From positions 124,001 through 188,000 of the forward strand of contig NZ_FTOC01000002.1 of assembly GCF_900156645.1 (NCBI RefSeq): a stretch of DNA of 64,000 bases, in the 5' to 3' direction. This document shows, in pieces, positions 17,376 to 25,981 of this stretch (its first letter is position 1; the number at the start of each line of letters is the position of its first letter). Origin of the DNA: Salimicrobium flavidum (GTDB lineage Bacteria; Bacillota; Bacilli; Bacillales; Halobacillaceae). Position numbers and translations under genes: made by a program. The notes under the pieces are model-generated. The model was not told where the DNA came from. It worked only from the letters and a program-made list of their open reading frames with translations, and did no database searches.

Positions 17376-17681
17376 TCACGTACTTTTATCGTATTGTTTA
17401 CCGTAATGTTTGCGTGCATGTGCTTCATGGACAAGTCGGATGGTCGGACGAACCATGAACTGGATACTTCCAAGAACGAAGAGAGTGACTCCCCAGGTTT
17501 TCATCGGTTCTGAAAAGTAAAAAAGGATACTTCCGATAAAAAACCATAGACCGGAAGTGAAGTCATTGACAGTGTAAAGGACTTTATAAAAGTTGCTGTA
17601 AAACTGGGAATGGTTCTTCATTTTATTCTCGACGTACTCTTCCCGGCTCTGATGTTGGATGGAAGTATGATCTTCACTCAT
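17376..17681 (-). CDS. YrhK-domain membrane protein
   Basis: A 101-residue protein with a charged N terminus and two hydrophobic helices around residues 40-80 (TSGLWFFIGSILFYF and WGVTLFVLGSIQFMVRPTIRLVHE). The GS.LFY...G..LF.LGS....RP pattern is that of the YrhK family (unknown function). The start is ATG 17681 behind AAAGGAGGG; the longer open frame to 17747 lacks a ribosome site. It converges on the oxidase operon, with its end 12 nt from the 29-aa gene. Confidence 0.72.
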   Translation of the reverse strand: MSEDHTSIQHQSREEYVENKMKNHSQFYSNFYKVLYTVNDFTSGLWFFIGSILFYFSEPMKTWGVTLFVLGSIQFMVRPTIRLVHEAHARKHYGKQYDKST

Positions 17682-17794
17682 AAATGTTTCCCTCCTTTGA
17701 AGTCGCATCGACAGAATGATATAGGTGAATAATAGAAGTTGAACCAAGAGATAGGGCAGGGCCGCTATCTCCGTGTTTCAGCTTCTCGGTATGT

Positions 17795-17822
17795 GGCGTG
17801 CTCCGATGGTTTGGAGCACGCC
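17795..17822. terminator. GC-rich hairpin between two minus-strand genes
   Basis: GGCGTGCTCC (17795-17804) pairs perfectly with GGAGCACGCC (17813-17822). It lies downstream of the DinB-like gene. On the minus strand no T-tract follows, so termination efficiency is uncertain. Confidence 0.5.
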
Positions 17823-17850
17823 TGTTTCATTTCCTAAGCTTCCGGTTGGA

Positions 17851-18314
17851 TCATTCCCCGCGGGAAGTGAAGAAAGGAAGATCGGTATGTCCCAATTCTC
17901 TTACGTAAATGAAAAGTTGTCCTTTGTGGTGAATTTCGTGCTCGAGGGCTGATTGCAAAATAGCTTCAGCCGAAAGTTCTCTTCCCAGAATGTTCGTCGC
18001 ATCAATCGTTTTATCGAAATCTTCTTCTGACAGGGAAGTGAGAAGTTTTTCCGTTTCCTGAGTGTAAGTGGAAGCTTTTGATTTAAGATCCTTATCGTCA
18101 TTTTCGTCAAACAGCTTCGCTGGGGACTGGTCTGCGGCGAGACGGACGAACGTATAAGACGATTCAACGATATGATTGGCAAGCTTTCCGACTTCCATCG
18201 AGGTTTTCGTAGGTTTATAGTCTTCTTTCCCTTCATCGATCAGTGAAATCAAATCGTTCGTCACTTTTCGATGAGAACGGAATTTTGATAGAAAATCATT
18301 TTTTTATTACTCAA
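17851..18314 (-). pseudogene. DinB-family protein, frameshifted at a poly-A tract
   Basis: The 137-residue frame beginning at GTG 18264 is a DinB-type four-helix protein (VGKLANHIVESSY, ALEHEIHHKGQLFIYVRELG). It lacks the usual first helix and a ribosome site. Upstream on the minus strand are AGGAGGA (18327-18321) and TTG 18314, which read MSNKK and then run out of frame at a tract of seven A (18305-18299). With eight A the frame would continue NDFLSKFRSHRKVTNDLIS, restoring a full DinB N terminus. It may be a true mutation, a slippage site or a sequence error. The family are metal-dependent hydrolases or thiol transferases. Confidence 0.75.
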
Positions 18315-18495
18315 TTCGATTCCTCCTAATAGCAGTTTCTCTATCTTTTTTCCTGTTTTCATAGTTTTGTAAACCCTTCATTCATTTCGAAGCGTTTTCA
18401 ATTGTGACGATTTCCTTAAAATAGCAGGTTTCGATACACTTCTGAAAGGAAATGAGTTAAAATAGTTATGTGCGAAACTTAACGGAGGTTTTACA

Positions 18496-20406
18496 ATGCT
18501 GACAAAAATAAAACAAACTTTACTGAATAATAAAAAGAAAATGGGTACGTATGCTGGGGTGATTGCCCTTTTTTGGCTGAAGATGTATATCATCCAGCGA
18601 TTCGTGTTCAATTTGCCTGTGGAAAACACAAATGAAGCTTTCATACTCGCGTTCAATCCGCTCAGCAGCATTCTGCTGATTTTCGGACTTGGATTGCTCA
18701 TTGCAGGAAGGAAAGGACTTCTTATTTCATATATTCTCGGCTCGGCGCTTTTGTATGTGAACGTATTGTTCTACCGGGAATACAATGATTTCATTACGCT
18801 TCCTATGATTGAACAGGTAGCGAACCTCGCCGGAATGGGAGGAAGTATTCAGGAAATTCTATCTGTAGGAGATATCTTTCTATTCGTGGATGTCCTTATT
18901 GCCGCTTTTCTCCTTTTCTATCTAAGAGTCGATCGATTCGTTTCTTTCATGCCGAAACGTTTGGAAGGTGCTGCTCTTGCTATAGTGGCTATCCCGATGT
19001 TCATGATCAATCTGGCATGGGCAGAGACCGAACGTACGGATCTTCTCGAGCGTACGTTCGACAGAAACATGCTCGTTCAGTATATCGGTCTTCTGAATTA
19101 TCATGCGTATGATATAACTTTGCAGGGACGTACGGAAATGAAGCGTACCTTCGCTGATAGTAACGAACTTGTTCCAGTAATCAACTATGTGAACGAACAG
19201 AATAAAGAGGACAGCGACAAGCTTGAAGGGGTCGCAGAAGGCAAGAACGTCATCATTCTCTCGCTTGAAAGTACGCAGACGTTCACAGTGGATAACACAT
19301 TGCACGGAGAAGAAATCACGCCTTACTTCAACCAGATGAAAGAGGAAGGCATTTATTTCAACAATTTCTATCATCAGGTGAAACAGGGGCGTACCTCGGA
19401 TTCCGAGTTTCTGCTCGATAACTCGATGTACGGGCTGAACAGAGGTGCAGTATTCTTTACCCATTCGGATAATGAATATGAAGCTACCCCTGAAATCCTT
19501 AGTGAAAACGGCTATTTCACGGCTAACATGCATGCCAATGACAAAACTTTCTGGAACCGGAACGGGATGTATGATTCCCTCGGTTATGATGAGTATTATT
19601 CGAAAGAGGATTATGATGTAACAGAAGAGAAGTCCCACGGATGGGGCTATCTCGACGAGTACTTCTTCCAGGATTCTCTCAACAAGATGAAGGATATGGA
19701 AGAGCCGTTCTATACGAAGATGATTACACTCACGAACCACTATCCGTTCACACTCCCTGAAGAGCTTCAGACACTTGAGGCAGGGGAGACCTCCAGTACG
19801 ACGTTGAATCGTTACTTCCAGACGATGCGTTATCAGGATGAAGCTTTGAGACAGTTCGTAGAGGAATTCAAACAATCAGAGCTTTATGATGATACGGTAT
19901 TGCTCGTCTATGGGGATCATTTCGGAATTTCAGAAAACCACCAGGAAGCCATGGGAGAGTATCTCGGGAAAGAAGTCGGTGCTTTTGAACAATTCCAGCT
20001 TCAGCGTGTGCCGTTCCTGATTTACGGAAAAGACATCCCTTCGATGAAGAGCGATACAGTCGGCGGTCAAGTGGATCTGCGTCCGACAATCATGAATCTT
20101 CTCGGACTTGAAGAAGAAGACGATAACCCTATTCAGTTCGGTTCAGACTTATTGAATGAGAAACGTGACGATTTTGTCGTCGATCGTGACGGAAACTTCG
20201 CGAATGCTGAATATGTTGGTATTGAAGGCGTTTGTTACGACCGGGAAACCGGGGAAGAAGTGGAAGTTGAAGGAGCTTGTGAAGAAGGATTTGATAAAGC
20301 TCAGGAAGAGCTTAATATGTCCGATTCAGTCATTTATGGAGATCTGCTCCGCTATTTGGATGAGAGCCAGCTGGTAGAAGAGAACAATGAAACATCAGCT
20401 GAATAA
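18496..20406 (+). CDS. ltaS: Lipoteichoic acid synthase family protein
   Basis: A 636-residue enzyme with five N-terminal membrane helices (~15-180) and a large extracellular sulfatase-fold domain. The catalytic Thr300 sits in GRTSDSEF, the same number as in Staphylococcus aureus LtaS. Metal and substrate residues include LSLESTQ, NRNGMYDSLGYDEYY and YGDHFG. It polymerises glycerol-phosphate from phosphatidylglycerol onto a glycolipid. Paralogs in Bacillus (LtaS, YfnI, YqgS, YvgJ) are hard to separate by eye. The start has CGGAGG at normal spacing; it is monocistronic with a strong terminator. Confidence 0.92.
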   Translation: MLTKIKQTLLNNKKKMGTYAGVIALFWLKMYIIQRFVFNLPVENTNEAFILAFNPLSSILLIFGLGLLIAGRKGLLISYILGSALLYVNVLFYREYNDFITLPMIEQVANLAGMGGSIQEILSVGDIFLFVDVLIAAFLLFYLRVDRFVSFMPKRLEGAALAIVAIPMFMINLAWAETERTDLLERTFDRNMLVQYIGLLNYHAYDITLQGRTEMKRTFADSNELVPVINYVNEQNKEDSDKLEGVAEGKNVIILSLESTQTFTVDNTLHGEEITPYFNQMKEEGIYFNNFYHQVKQGRTSDSEFLLDNSMYGLNRGAVFFTHSDNEYEATPEILSENGYFTANMHANDKTFWNRNGMYDSLGYDEYYSKEDYDVTEEKSHGWGYLDEYFFQDSLNKMKDMEEPFYTKMITLTNHYPFTLPEELQTLEAGETSSTTLNRYFQTMRYQDEALRQFVEEFKQSELYDDTVLLVYGDHFGISENHQEAMGEYLGKEVGAFEQFQLQRVPFLIYGKDIPSMKSDTVGGQVDLRPTIMNLLGLEEEDDNPIQFGSDLLNEKRDDFVVDRDGNFANAEYVGIEGVCYDRETGEEVEVEGACEEGFDKAQEELNMSDSVIYGDLLRYLDESQLVEENNETSAE

Positions 20407-20411
20407 TAATA

Positions 20412-20452
20412 AAAAATCCCTGTGGAACATTCCAAGTTCCACAGGGATTTTT
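20412..20452 (+). terminator. ltaS terminator
   Basis: AAAAATCCCTGTGGAAC (20412-20428) pairs with GTTCCACAGGGATTTTT (20436-20452): 17 bp, 7-nt loop. Confidence 0.92.
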
Positions 20453-20512
20453 CTATCAGTTTGAATTTCAAATCTTCCGAACGGTGTGTACTGTTTTCCT
20501 TTTTCCGGTTAT

Positions 20513-20600
20513 GACATCCAGAAATCCGTGTCCTAAGCAGTGACTTCTTTTTCAGGGGATCCTTTCAGAAAAGCTCCGTTGATCCCTGTTGTTGATTTTG
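20513..20600 (+). repeat. R1 repeat copy A (class 3, decayed)
   Basis: The left half ATCCAGAAATCCGTGTCC then TAAGCAGTGA matches copy G (59150-59250). The inner arm TTTTCAGG is kept, but the right arm is decayed (CCCTGTTG instead of CCCTGCTT). It lies between the convergent ltaS and TauE genes. Confidence 0.65.
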
Positions 20601-20626
20601 AGCATGAGGTGGCTCCACTTCGCTAT

Positions 20627-21409
20627 TTATATCCCGAATATGTCCATCCAGATTTTGATAGCTGTACCGAGTATGAGTATAGCTAGCATCCCCTGCAACA
20701 GTTTCGTATTCATGTTCTTACCGGTTTTCGCACCAAGAGGCGCAGCTATCAGACTTGCCACAATCATGATGCCGGCAGCAAGGTAATCCACCTGTCCTGT
20801 CGAAATTTTTCCGATTGTGGAGCCTATGGACGAAATGAGGGTGATCGCCAGGGAAGAGGCAATGGTCATTTTCGTTGGGATCTTCATGACGGTAAGCATG
20901 ATCGGGACGAGCAGAAAGGCCCCGGCAGCCCCAACGATTCCTGCTCCGATTCCGACGATGAATGCCAGAGATGATGCGAGAGGTTTATTGAAAGTGACCT
21001 CACTGAAATTCTGATCATCCAGCCCTTTTTTAGGAATGAACATCATTACTGCCGCAATCAGCGCAAGAACACCGTATACGAAGTTAATTCCATCTTCTGG
21101 CATGAAACGGGAGCCGAATCCACCTATGAAACTTCCGATGAGTACAGCGACACCCATGTATATAATCAGTTCTTTATGAAGATAGTTTCCTTTTCTATAT
21201 GCCCATACTCCTCCGATCGTGGCGAAGAACACCTGAACAGCACTGATTCCGGATACTTCATGTGCTGTAAAAGCAGTGAAACCTACGAGAGAAGGTATAT
21301 ATAAGAGCATAGGGTATTTGATGATGGATCCACCGATTCCAAGCATGCCTGAGACGTATGAACCTGCAAAACCGATGAGGAAGACGGTGATCATTAATCC
21401 GATTTCCAT
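20627..21409 (-). CDS. yrkJ: TauE/SafE sulfite exporter family permease
   Basis: A 260-residue polytopic membrane protein of the TauE/SafE family ([43 protein letters not shown]). It probably exports sulfite, thiosulfate or another small sulfur anion made by the neighbouring enzymes. It ends the minus-strand operon with TusA, MBL-rhodanese, rhodanese and DsrE genes, the same arrangement as yrkE-J of Bacillus subtilis. The start is ATG 21409 after AAAGGAGG; a longer frame to 21451 lacks support. Confidence 0.9.
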   Translation of the reverse strand: MEIGLMITVFLIGFAGSYVSGMLGIGGSIIKYPMLLYIPSLVGFTAFTAHEVSGISAVQVFFATIGGVWAYRKGNYLHKELIIYMGVAVLIGSFIGGFGSRFMPEDGINFVYGVLALIAAVMMFIPKKGLDDQNFSEVTFNKPLASSLAFIVGIGAGIVGAAGAFLLVPIMLTVMKIPTKMTIASSLAITLISSIGSTIGKISTGQVDYLAAGIMIVASLIAAPLGAKTGKNMNTKLLQGMLAILILGTAIKIWMDIFGI

Positions 21410-21479
21410 GCATGAGCCTCCTTTACAAATGGAAGAGGGAACCCTATGCAAGGTTCCCTCCGGTTGTCAGATTGGAGAG

Positions 21480-21710
21480 TTACTCTCCTTTTTTGATCCA
21501 GAATTTAAGAACTTCAGAACTTTCGTCTGTTTCGATGAGCTCATGGCCGGAAGACTTCGTCCAGGCTGCAAGGTCACTTTTCGCACCTTGGTCTGTAGCC
21601 TGTACTTCAAGTACTTCTCCTACTTCGATGTCTTTGATCGCTTTCTTCGTTTTCACGATTGGCATAGGGCAAGCTAGTCCTGTTGCGTCTAATGTTTTTG
21701 CTGTGTTCAT
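21480..21710 (-). CDS. yrkI: TusA-family sulfur carrier
   Basis: A 76-residue sulfurtransferase carrier with the CPxP motif in [14 protein letters not shown]. The Cys carries persulfide sulfur between rhodaneses and acceptors. It is very close in sequence to the N-terminal half of the TusA-rhodanese fusion at 22944, a likely local duplication. ATG 21710 is preferred because ATG 21719 directly abuts the AAGGAGG site. It lies between the permease and the MBL enzyme in the operon. Confidence 0.92.
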   Translation of the reverse strand: MNTAKTLDATGLACPMPIVKTKKAIKDIEVGEVLEVQATDQGAKSDLAAWTKSSGHELIETDESSEVLKFWIKKGE

Positions 21711-21778
21711 GGTAAACATCCTCCTTGAATTTGAATAAATATTATTTATAAAGGGTTAGGGCCTTCCGTTATGACGTC

Positions 21779-22906
21779 TTAGCGGACGGCACAACGGTTC
21801 GGACCAATTTCCATTTCGCGTTTCTTCTCGCCGTCCGGAGAAATCTGTCCCATATTCGTTTCGCGGATTTCCTGATAAGCGTTCGGTTGTGGTGGCAGAT
21901 TTTCCGTAACGGTTCTTCTGAATTCATCTTCGTTTTCGATATTCAGACCATGGTTCTGTTCGTAAAGGACCGATAGCTTTTCCTGAACAGAGCCGTCATC
22001 ATTCAGTTCATCCAGAATCATATAGTGAGCCGGAAGAACGATGAGGTTTTCGGATAGTTTCTGATATCTCTCGTAAAGAGTGGTGCGGAGATCTCCGACC
22101 CAGTCGTCCGCTTTTCCTGCAAGGTCCGGGCGACCGATGGAATCGATGAACAGAATATCACCTGTCATCAGATACTGTTCGTCGACTACGAAGGACGTGG
22201 AACCGATCGTGTGACCAGGAGAATAAAGTGCCTGGATATCGATGTTCGTGTCGCCGACTTTGATCGTGTTGCCATCTTCAAGTGGCTGATACTCGAAAGT
22301 TACGCCTGTCGCATCTTTCGGTGGAAGCCAGTAGGATCCGCCTGTCTCTTCTGCAAGGGCACGGCCTCCTGAGATATGGTCTGCGTGAAGGTGAGTATCC
22401 ATCGTATGATTGATGGTAACACCCTTCTCGTTGGCGAAGTCGGTATAGATGCTTGTCATACGGTTGGCATCAATTACAGCAGCTTCACCGCCGGAGAGGA
22501 CCATATAAGAGAGGCAACCTTTCCCGAGACGTACGAACTGATACAGTTCTCCGCCATTTTTCAGATCACTGATTTTTACAGGTGCAAGATGTTCACTCCA
22601 TGCTTTCATACCGCCTTCAAGGTAAGAAACGTCGAGACCTTCCTCAGCAAGCATTTCCCCGACCATGACGGAAGATCCTTCTTTGGCACATACGACAAGG
22701 ATTTCTTTATCTTTTGGAAGATCGTCCAGGATCTCTTCGACGCCGTCGATCAGGTCGAAGTAAGGGACGTTTTTGTATTCGAAGTTTTCTCCTTCTATTT
22801 TCCAGTCTTCAAAGGCATCGTCGTTACGAACGTCCAGAATGAAAAGATTCTCTTTGTTTACTACTTTTTTCGCAAGTTCGGATGCTTTCATTGCGTGTAA
22901 TGACAT
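21779..22906 (-). CDS. yrkH: Rhodanese-MBL persulfide dioxygenase-like enzyme
   Basis: A 375-residue protein. The N-terminal rhodanese domain (1-120) has the active Cys73 in VVCAKEGSS. The metallo-beta-lactamase domain (~130-330) has the metal motif [12 protein letters not shown], the later His in [11 protein letters not shown] and [15 protein letters not shown], as in ETHE1-type persulfide dioxygenases. The domain order is opposite to that of CstB (27369). The C-terminal extension ends [11 protein letters not shown]. It probably oxidises glutathione-like or protein persulfides to sulfite. The start is ATG 22906 after AGGGGG. It belongs to the CstR-controlled operon. Confidence 0.9.
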   Translation of the reverse strand: MSLHAMKASELAKKVVNKENLFILDVRNDDAFEDWKIEGENFEYKNVPYFDLIDGVEEILDDLPKDKEILVVCAKEGSSVMVGEMLAEEGLDVSYLEGGMKAWSEHLAPVKISDLKNGGELYQFVRLGKGCLSYMVLSGGEAAVIDANRMTSIYTDFANEKGVTINHTMDTHLHADHISGGRALAEETGGSYWLPPKDATGVTFEYQPLEDGNTIKVGDTNIDIQALYSPGHTIGSTSFVVDEQYLMTGDILFIDSIGRPDLAGKADDWVGDLRTTLYERYQKLSENLIVLPAHYMILDELNDDGSVQEKLSVLYEQNHGLNIENEDEFRRTVTENLPPQPNAYQEIRETNMGQISPDGEKKREMEIGPNRCAVR

Positions 22907-22943
22907 TTTATAACCCCCTGAGGTATTATATCGAATAAATTTT

Positions 22944-23501
22944 TTATGCTTTTTCAGTGTCTCCGTTCCAGTCACTCATACCTGGAATAACGTTGTATAC
23001 TTTGTCATATCCATTCTCCGCCAGTTTTTGGGCAGCCATGTCGCTGCGGTTCCCTGTGCGGCATACGACATACACTTCTTTGGAAGCATCGATTTCGTTC
23101 ATACGTTCGTCAAGTTCCCCGAGAGGTACGGATACCGCTCCTGGAATATGCCCGAAAGCGTACTCCGCTGATTCTCGTACATCCACAACCACTGCATCGT
23201 CGCTGAGAGATTCAAGGTCTTTGTTGCCGACGGTGTGAGGATGGGATTTTTCGGCCTTTTCTTCATCCGCTTTCCGTACATAGTGATACAGAACTCCGTC
23301 CGTTTCGTTCGTTCCAAGGTACTGATGGCCGGATTTTTCCGCCCAGGCTTTCAGATCTGTCGTAGAGCCCTGATCGGTAGCTTGTATTTCGAGCACCTGA
23401 CCGGCTTCTAAGTCTTTCATCGATTTCTTCGTTTTCACGATAGGCATCGGGCAGGCTAGCCCTTTTGCGTCCAGTTGCATATCCGTTTGGATCGTCATCA
23501 T
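22944..23501 (-). CDS. yrkF: TusA-rhodanese fusion
   Basis: A 185-residue two-domain protein. The TusA domain (1-75) has [13 protein letters not shown]; the rhodanese domain (~95-180) has the active-site loop [10 protein letters not shown]. It matches the CstA/YrkF design, which accepts persulfide sulfur and relays it within the sulfur island. It is separated by 37 nt from yrkH and by 13 nt from the next rhodanese, in one operon. The start is preceded by AAGGAGG. Confidence 0.92.
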   Translation of the reverse strand: MMTIQTDMQLDAKGLACPMPIVKTKKSMKDLEAGQVLEIQATDQGSTTDLKAWAEKSGHQYLGTNETDGVLYHYVRKADEEKAEKSHPHTVGNKDLESLSDDAVVVDVRESAEYAFGHIPGAVSVPLGELDERMNEIDASKEVYVVCRTGNRSDMAAQKLAENGYDKVYNVIPGMSDWNGDTEKA

Positions 23502-23514
23502 GAATTCCTCCTTA

Positions 23515-23802
23515 TTATTCGGTCTTTCCGTCGTAACTCATCATGCCGCCTTCCATATTAGTAACGTCATATCCTTGGTTCTCAAGGAAACGTGTGGCCT
23601 GGGAGCTTCTCCCTCCGGAGCGGCATACCATTACGTAAGAATTGTTTTTATCCAGTTCATTCATGCGATATTCAAGAACGCCGAGAGGAATGTGAATGGC
23701 GCCAGGAATTTTCCCTTCGGCCACTTCCTCTGCTTCGCGTACATCTACAATGTTCAAATCGGTATATTGTGTTTCTACTTCATTTGCCTGAATAGTTTTC
23801 AT
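23515..23802 (-). CDS. Single-domain rhodanese
   Basis: A 95-residue rhodanese with active-site loop MVCRSGGRSSQ and the conserved IVDVREAEEVAEGKIPGAIHIPLG. It moves sulfane sulfur to thiol acceptors. The start is ATG 23802 after CAGGAGG; the frame is open further upstream, but without a ribosome site. It lies between the DsrE gene and the TusA-rhodanese fusion. Confidence 0.92.
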   Translation of the reverse strand: MKTIQANEVETQYTDLNIVDVREAEEVAEGKIPGAIHIPLGVLEYRMNELDKNNSYVMVCRSGGRSSQATRFLENQGYDVTNMEGGMMSYDGKTE

Positions 23803-23821
23803 TGTTGATTCCTCCTGAAAA

Positions 23822-24304
23822 TTAGATGAATAGGTTGATTGCTCCGTCTTCGCCTTCACCGATATAAGCAGCGACGCCGCCGTATTCGATGTCATCGATG
23901 AGCTCTTCTTTTCTCAGACCTAAGAGGTCCATCGTCATCGTGCAGGCGATCAGGTTGATGTCCTGTTCCTGAGCCATATCAATCAAATCTTCAACGGGCA
24001 TAGCATTGTGTTTTTTCATAACATCTTTGATCATCTTCTGACCGAAGCCGCCGAAGTTCATCTTGGAGATGCCCATGCGCTTCGCCCCACGAGGCATCAT
24101 ACGGCCGAACATTTTTTCTAAGGTGGATTTGTTATCGACGAGCATTTTGTCGTCTTTACGGAGGGCGTTCAGCCCCCAGAACGTGTGGAAAATGGTTACA
24201 TCGTGATCATAGGCTGCCGCTCCGTTTGCGATGATGTAAGCGGCCATCGCTTTGTCGTAGTCACCGCTGAATAGGATAATGTTCGTCTTTTTTGTTTCTG
24301 ACAT
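23822..24304 (-). CDS. yrkE: DsrE/DsrF-like sulfur relay protein
   Basis: A 160-residue DsrE-family protein (ILFSGDYDKAMAAYIIANGAAAYDHDVTIFHTFWGLNAL). A Cys in LIACTMTMDLLG is the likely persulfide carrier. In sulfur-oxidising systems such proteins pass sulfur to TusA, and TusA homologs lie downstream here. The start is ATG 24304 after AGGAGG. A CstR-like operator (24320-24335) overlaps the region just before it, 50 nt after the cstR gene. Confidence 0.9.
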   Translation of the reverse strand: MSETKKTNIILFSGDYDKAMAAYIIANGAAAYDHDVTIFHTFWGLNALRKDDKMLVDNKSTLEKMFGRMMPRGAKRMGISKMNFGGFGQKMIKDVMKKHNAMPVEDLIDMAQEQDINLIACTMTMDLLGLRKEELIDDIEYGGVAAYIGEGEDGAINLFI

Positions 24305-24319
24305 GATTAGTTCCTCCTT

Positions 24320-24335
24320 ATACCTATAGGGGTAT
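24320..24335. promoter_or_regulatory. CstR-like operator 1 (before yrkE)
   Basis: ATACCTATAGGGGTAT. It shares the ATACC-N6-GGTAT frame with five other sites in the island. It sits between cstR and yrkE, where an internal promoter or roadblock could act. Confidence 0.65.
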
Positions 24336-24353
24336 TTATTCATTTAAAAATTT

Positions 24354-24611
24354 TTATCTGCTTTTGACGAGCAGTTGAACTGCTTCGTTGATAGCTTGTT
24401 CCTGATCTTCCTGATTCTGTTCTTCCCTTACGCATTCAACAAGGTTGGAGCTTACCAGGACACCGATCGAACGGTCGATGGCACTCCGGGAGGCGGACAG
24501 CTGGGTGATGACGTCTTTGCAGTCTTTGCCTTCTTCCATCATCCTGAGAACCCCGCGAAGCTGACCTTCCAGGCGTTTGATTCTGTTGATCTCTTTGCTG
24601 CTGTATTCCAT
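24354..24611 (-). CDS. cstR: CsoR-family persulfide sensor CstR
   Basis: An 85-residue all-helical repressor of the CsoR/RcnR family (INRIKRLEGQLRGVLRMMEEGKDC). Cys31 and Cys60 are present at the same numbers as the reactive pair of Staphylococcus aureus CstR. The His found four residues before the second Cys in copper-sensing CsoR is Asn56 here. This points to persulfide or polysulfide sensing rather than Cu(I). It heads the minus-strand sulfur operon and is preceded by three tandem promoters that each contain its probable operator, so strong autoregulation is expected. Confidence 0.93.
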   Translation of the reverse strand: MEYSSKEINRIKRLEGQLRGVLRMMEEGKDCKDVITQLSASRSAIDRSIGVLVSSNLVECVREEQNQEDQEQAINEAVQLLVKSR

Positions 24612-24643
24612 TTCATTTCCCTCCCTTTGCGTAACTAAATTTC

Positions 24644-24672
24644 ATTTTATACCCATGTGGGTATTTTGTCAA
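24644..24672 (-). promoter_or_regulatory. cstR promoter P1 with operator 2
   Basis: On the minus strand TTGACA, 17 bp, TAAAAT. The spacer holds ATACCCATGTGGGTAT (24649-24664), a 7-bp-arm palindrome touching the -10 box. RNA would start near 24637, with the cstR ATG at 24611. Confidence 0.82.
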
Positions 24673-24721
24673 CGAAAATTTTTTCGCAGTTCTTTCTTGT
24701 TTGAAAAATCAACTGTGTTAG

Positions 24722-24750
24722 ATTGTATACTCGTGCAGGTATAATGTCAA
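24722..24750 (-). promoter_or_regulatory. cstR promoter P2 with operator 3
   Basis: On the minus strand TTGACA, 17 bp, TACAAT. The spacer holds ATACTCGTGCAGGTAT (24727-24742). It lies 78 bp upstream of P1, in the same direction and with the same geometry. Confidence 0.78.
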
Positions 24751-24798
24751 TGGCTGAGTCTATCGTTTTTTTGCCTCTTTCCGTCAGGCACATCCAAC

Positions 24799-24827
24799 AT
24801 AATATACCCATGCAGGTATTTTGTCAA
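24799..24827 (-). promoter_or_regulatory. cstR promoter P3 with operator 4
   Basis: On the minus strand TTGACA, 17 bp, TATTAT. The spacer holds ATACCCATGCAGGTAT (24804-24819). It lies 77 bp upstream of P2. No gene start lies between P3 and P2. Confidence 0.78.
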
Positions 24828-24840
24828 CACGATAGAAATA

Positions 24841-24871
24841 AAAAAGGAAAAGCCCCCGGTGTGGAGGCTTT
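24841..24871 (-). terminator. Terminator of the DUF302 gene
   Basis: On the minus strand AAAGCCTCC pairs with GGGGGCTTT (one G-U pair) across a short loop, followed by TTTTCCTTTTTT. The stem begins within the stop codon. Confidence 0.8.
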
Positions 24872-25253
24872 ATGCTGCGTTGTCTATGCACACTTTCAAT
24901 CGCTCTTCGATATCCGCAGCGATGTTTTTGATTTCCTTGTCATCCAGCATTTCCATGAGAGCAGTCGGTTTCGGCATACCGATTTTCGTCTGCCCCTGAT
25001 CGTTATAGACGACCATCTTACATGGAAGGAAGTAACCGGCAAGCAAATCTTTTTCGAGAATGTTCTTCGCTTCTTTCGGGTTGCACACTTCCAGGATGCG
25101 GTAGTCTGTATCGAAGTCGAGACCTTTGCCGTGGAGGGTTTCTTTTACGTCAAAATTCCATAGTACTCCGAACTGGGCATCCTGCAGGCTTGCTTCCAGA
25201 CTTTCCACTGCCTGTTCGAGACTTTTGTCGGTTTTTACCGTATAGTGAAACAT
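24870..25253 (-). CDS. DUF302 family protein
   Basis: A 127-residue protein of the DUF302 family (FHYTVKTDKSLEQAVESLEASLQDAQFGVLWNFDVKETLHGKG; EVCNPKEAKNILEKD; GYFLPCKMVVY). Two Cys lie in the conserved CNP and PCK positions. DUF302 genes often accompany sulfur and thiol-stress operons; the biochemical role is unknown. The start is ATG 25253 with AGGAGAG at 7 nt. A CstR-like operator (25292-25307) lies between it and the divergent ccdA operon, so it is a probable CstR target. Confidence 0.85.
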   Translation of the reverse strand: MFHYTVKTDKSLEQAVESLEASLQDAQFGVLWNFDVKETLHGKGLDFDTDYRILEVCNPKEAKNILEKDLLAGYFLPCKMVVYNDQGQTKIGMPKPTALMEMLDDKEIKNIAADIEERLKVCIDNAA

Positions 25254-25291
25254 GAAACATCTCTCCTTATTGTGTATTTTCTCAAATACAT

Positions 25292-25307
25292 GTACCCTTG
25301 CAGGTAT
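25292..25307. promoter_or_regulatory. CstR-like operator 5 (divergent DUF302/ccdA region)
   Basis: GTACCCTTGCAGGTAT, sharing the TGCAGGTAT half with operator 4. It sits between two divergently transcribed units, 39 nt before the DUF302 start and 75 nt before the gene at 25382, and could control both. Confidence 0.65.
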
Positions 25308-25381
25308 AGAACTAAACACGTAGTGTTCATTCATTATTCACAAAAGGTTAATTGGAATATGATATAAAGGAGGGGGAGATT

Positions 25382-25981
25382 ATGTTTGTACCTCCATATA
25401 TAGTGATACGTCTCGCTGCTTTGCTTTTGAGTATAACTGTCTTCTGGACGATGCGTGAAGGAAGTACAGCGAAGCGGGGTATCATTTCAAAAGGGGTCTC
25501 CCTGCTTACGACTTTCTTCGTCGTATTCATCGGAGCCAAGCTCGTTACGACATTCCCGATGGTTTTAGAGTACCCGGTGGCTGTACTCAGCTACCCGAGC
25601 GGTACCCTGGAGTTCTACATAGGGGTGGGGGCAATGGTGATCCATGCTTTTCGGCTCGCTGTTACAAAAGATGAATTTCACGAAATGGCTGTACTTCTTT
25701 CAGGAGCGTTTTTCTTCTACTATATTATAAGTATAATAACGATGGACGATCGCCCTTTGGCGGAAATAGTGGTCTGGTTTTTGATTTATATAGGAACTTT
25801 TTTATGGAAGAAATACTGGTCGGCCGTGCTCGAGGCAGGGATGCTCGCAGCAGGTCTCCTCAGTCTGGACGGTGCAGTGCTTGACTGGATGGGAATACCG
25901 GTGGATGCCGGATTTTATGTCATTGCCGCTGCAGGAATATTCATTATAGATAGGAGGGTATACAGATGGAGGCGGATGTAA
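25382..25981 (+). CDS. Unknown polytopic membrane protein before ccdA
   Basis: A 199-residue protein with about six hydrophobic helices. I recognise no family motif, and Cys is absent. It starts at ATG 25382 behind a strong AAAGGAGGGGG site and overlaps ccdA by 16 nt, so the two are translationally coupled. The neighbours (CcdA, TlpA, CstR operator) suggest a partner in moving reducing power or sulfur across the membrane. That is inference from context only. Confidence 0.65.
   Translation: MFVPPYIVIRLAALLLSITVFWTMREGSTAKRGIISKGVSLLTTFFVVFIGAKLVTTFPMVLEYPVAVLSYPSGTLEFYIGVGAMVIHAFRLAVTKDEFHEMAVLLSGAFFFYYIISIITMDDRPLAEIVVWFLIYIGTFLWKKYWSAVLEAGMLAAGLLSLDGAVLDWMGIPVDAGFYVIAAAGIFIIDRRVYRWRRM

Noticed and set aside
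18922-19875. 317-codon frame antisense to ltaS
   Set aside because: It is a mirror of a clear gene's codon pattern, with low complexity, no ribosome site and no family match. The same applies to the long antisense frames at 45783-46733 and 40052-40948.
23500-23808. Plus-strand frames within the sulfur operon
   Set aside because: They are complements of the rhodanese and DsrE genes, which have clear motifs and ribosome sites on the minus strand.
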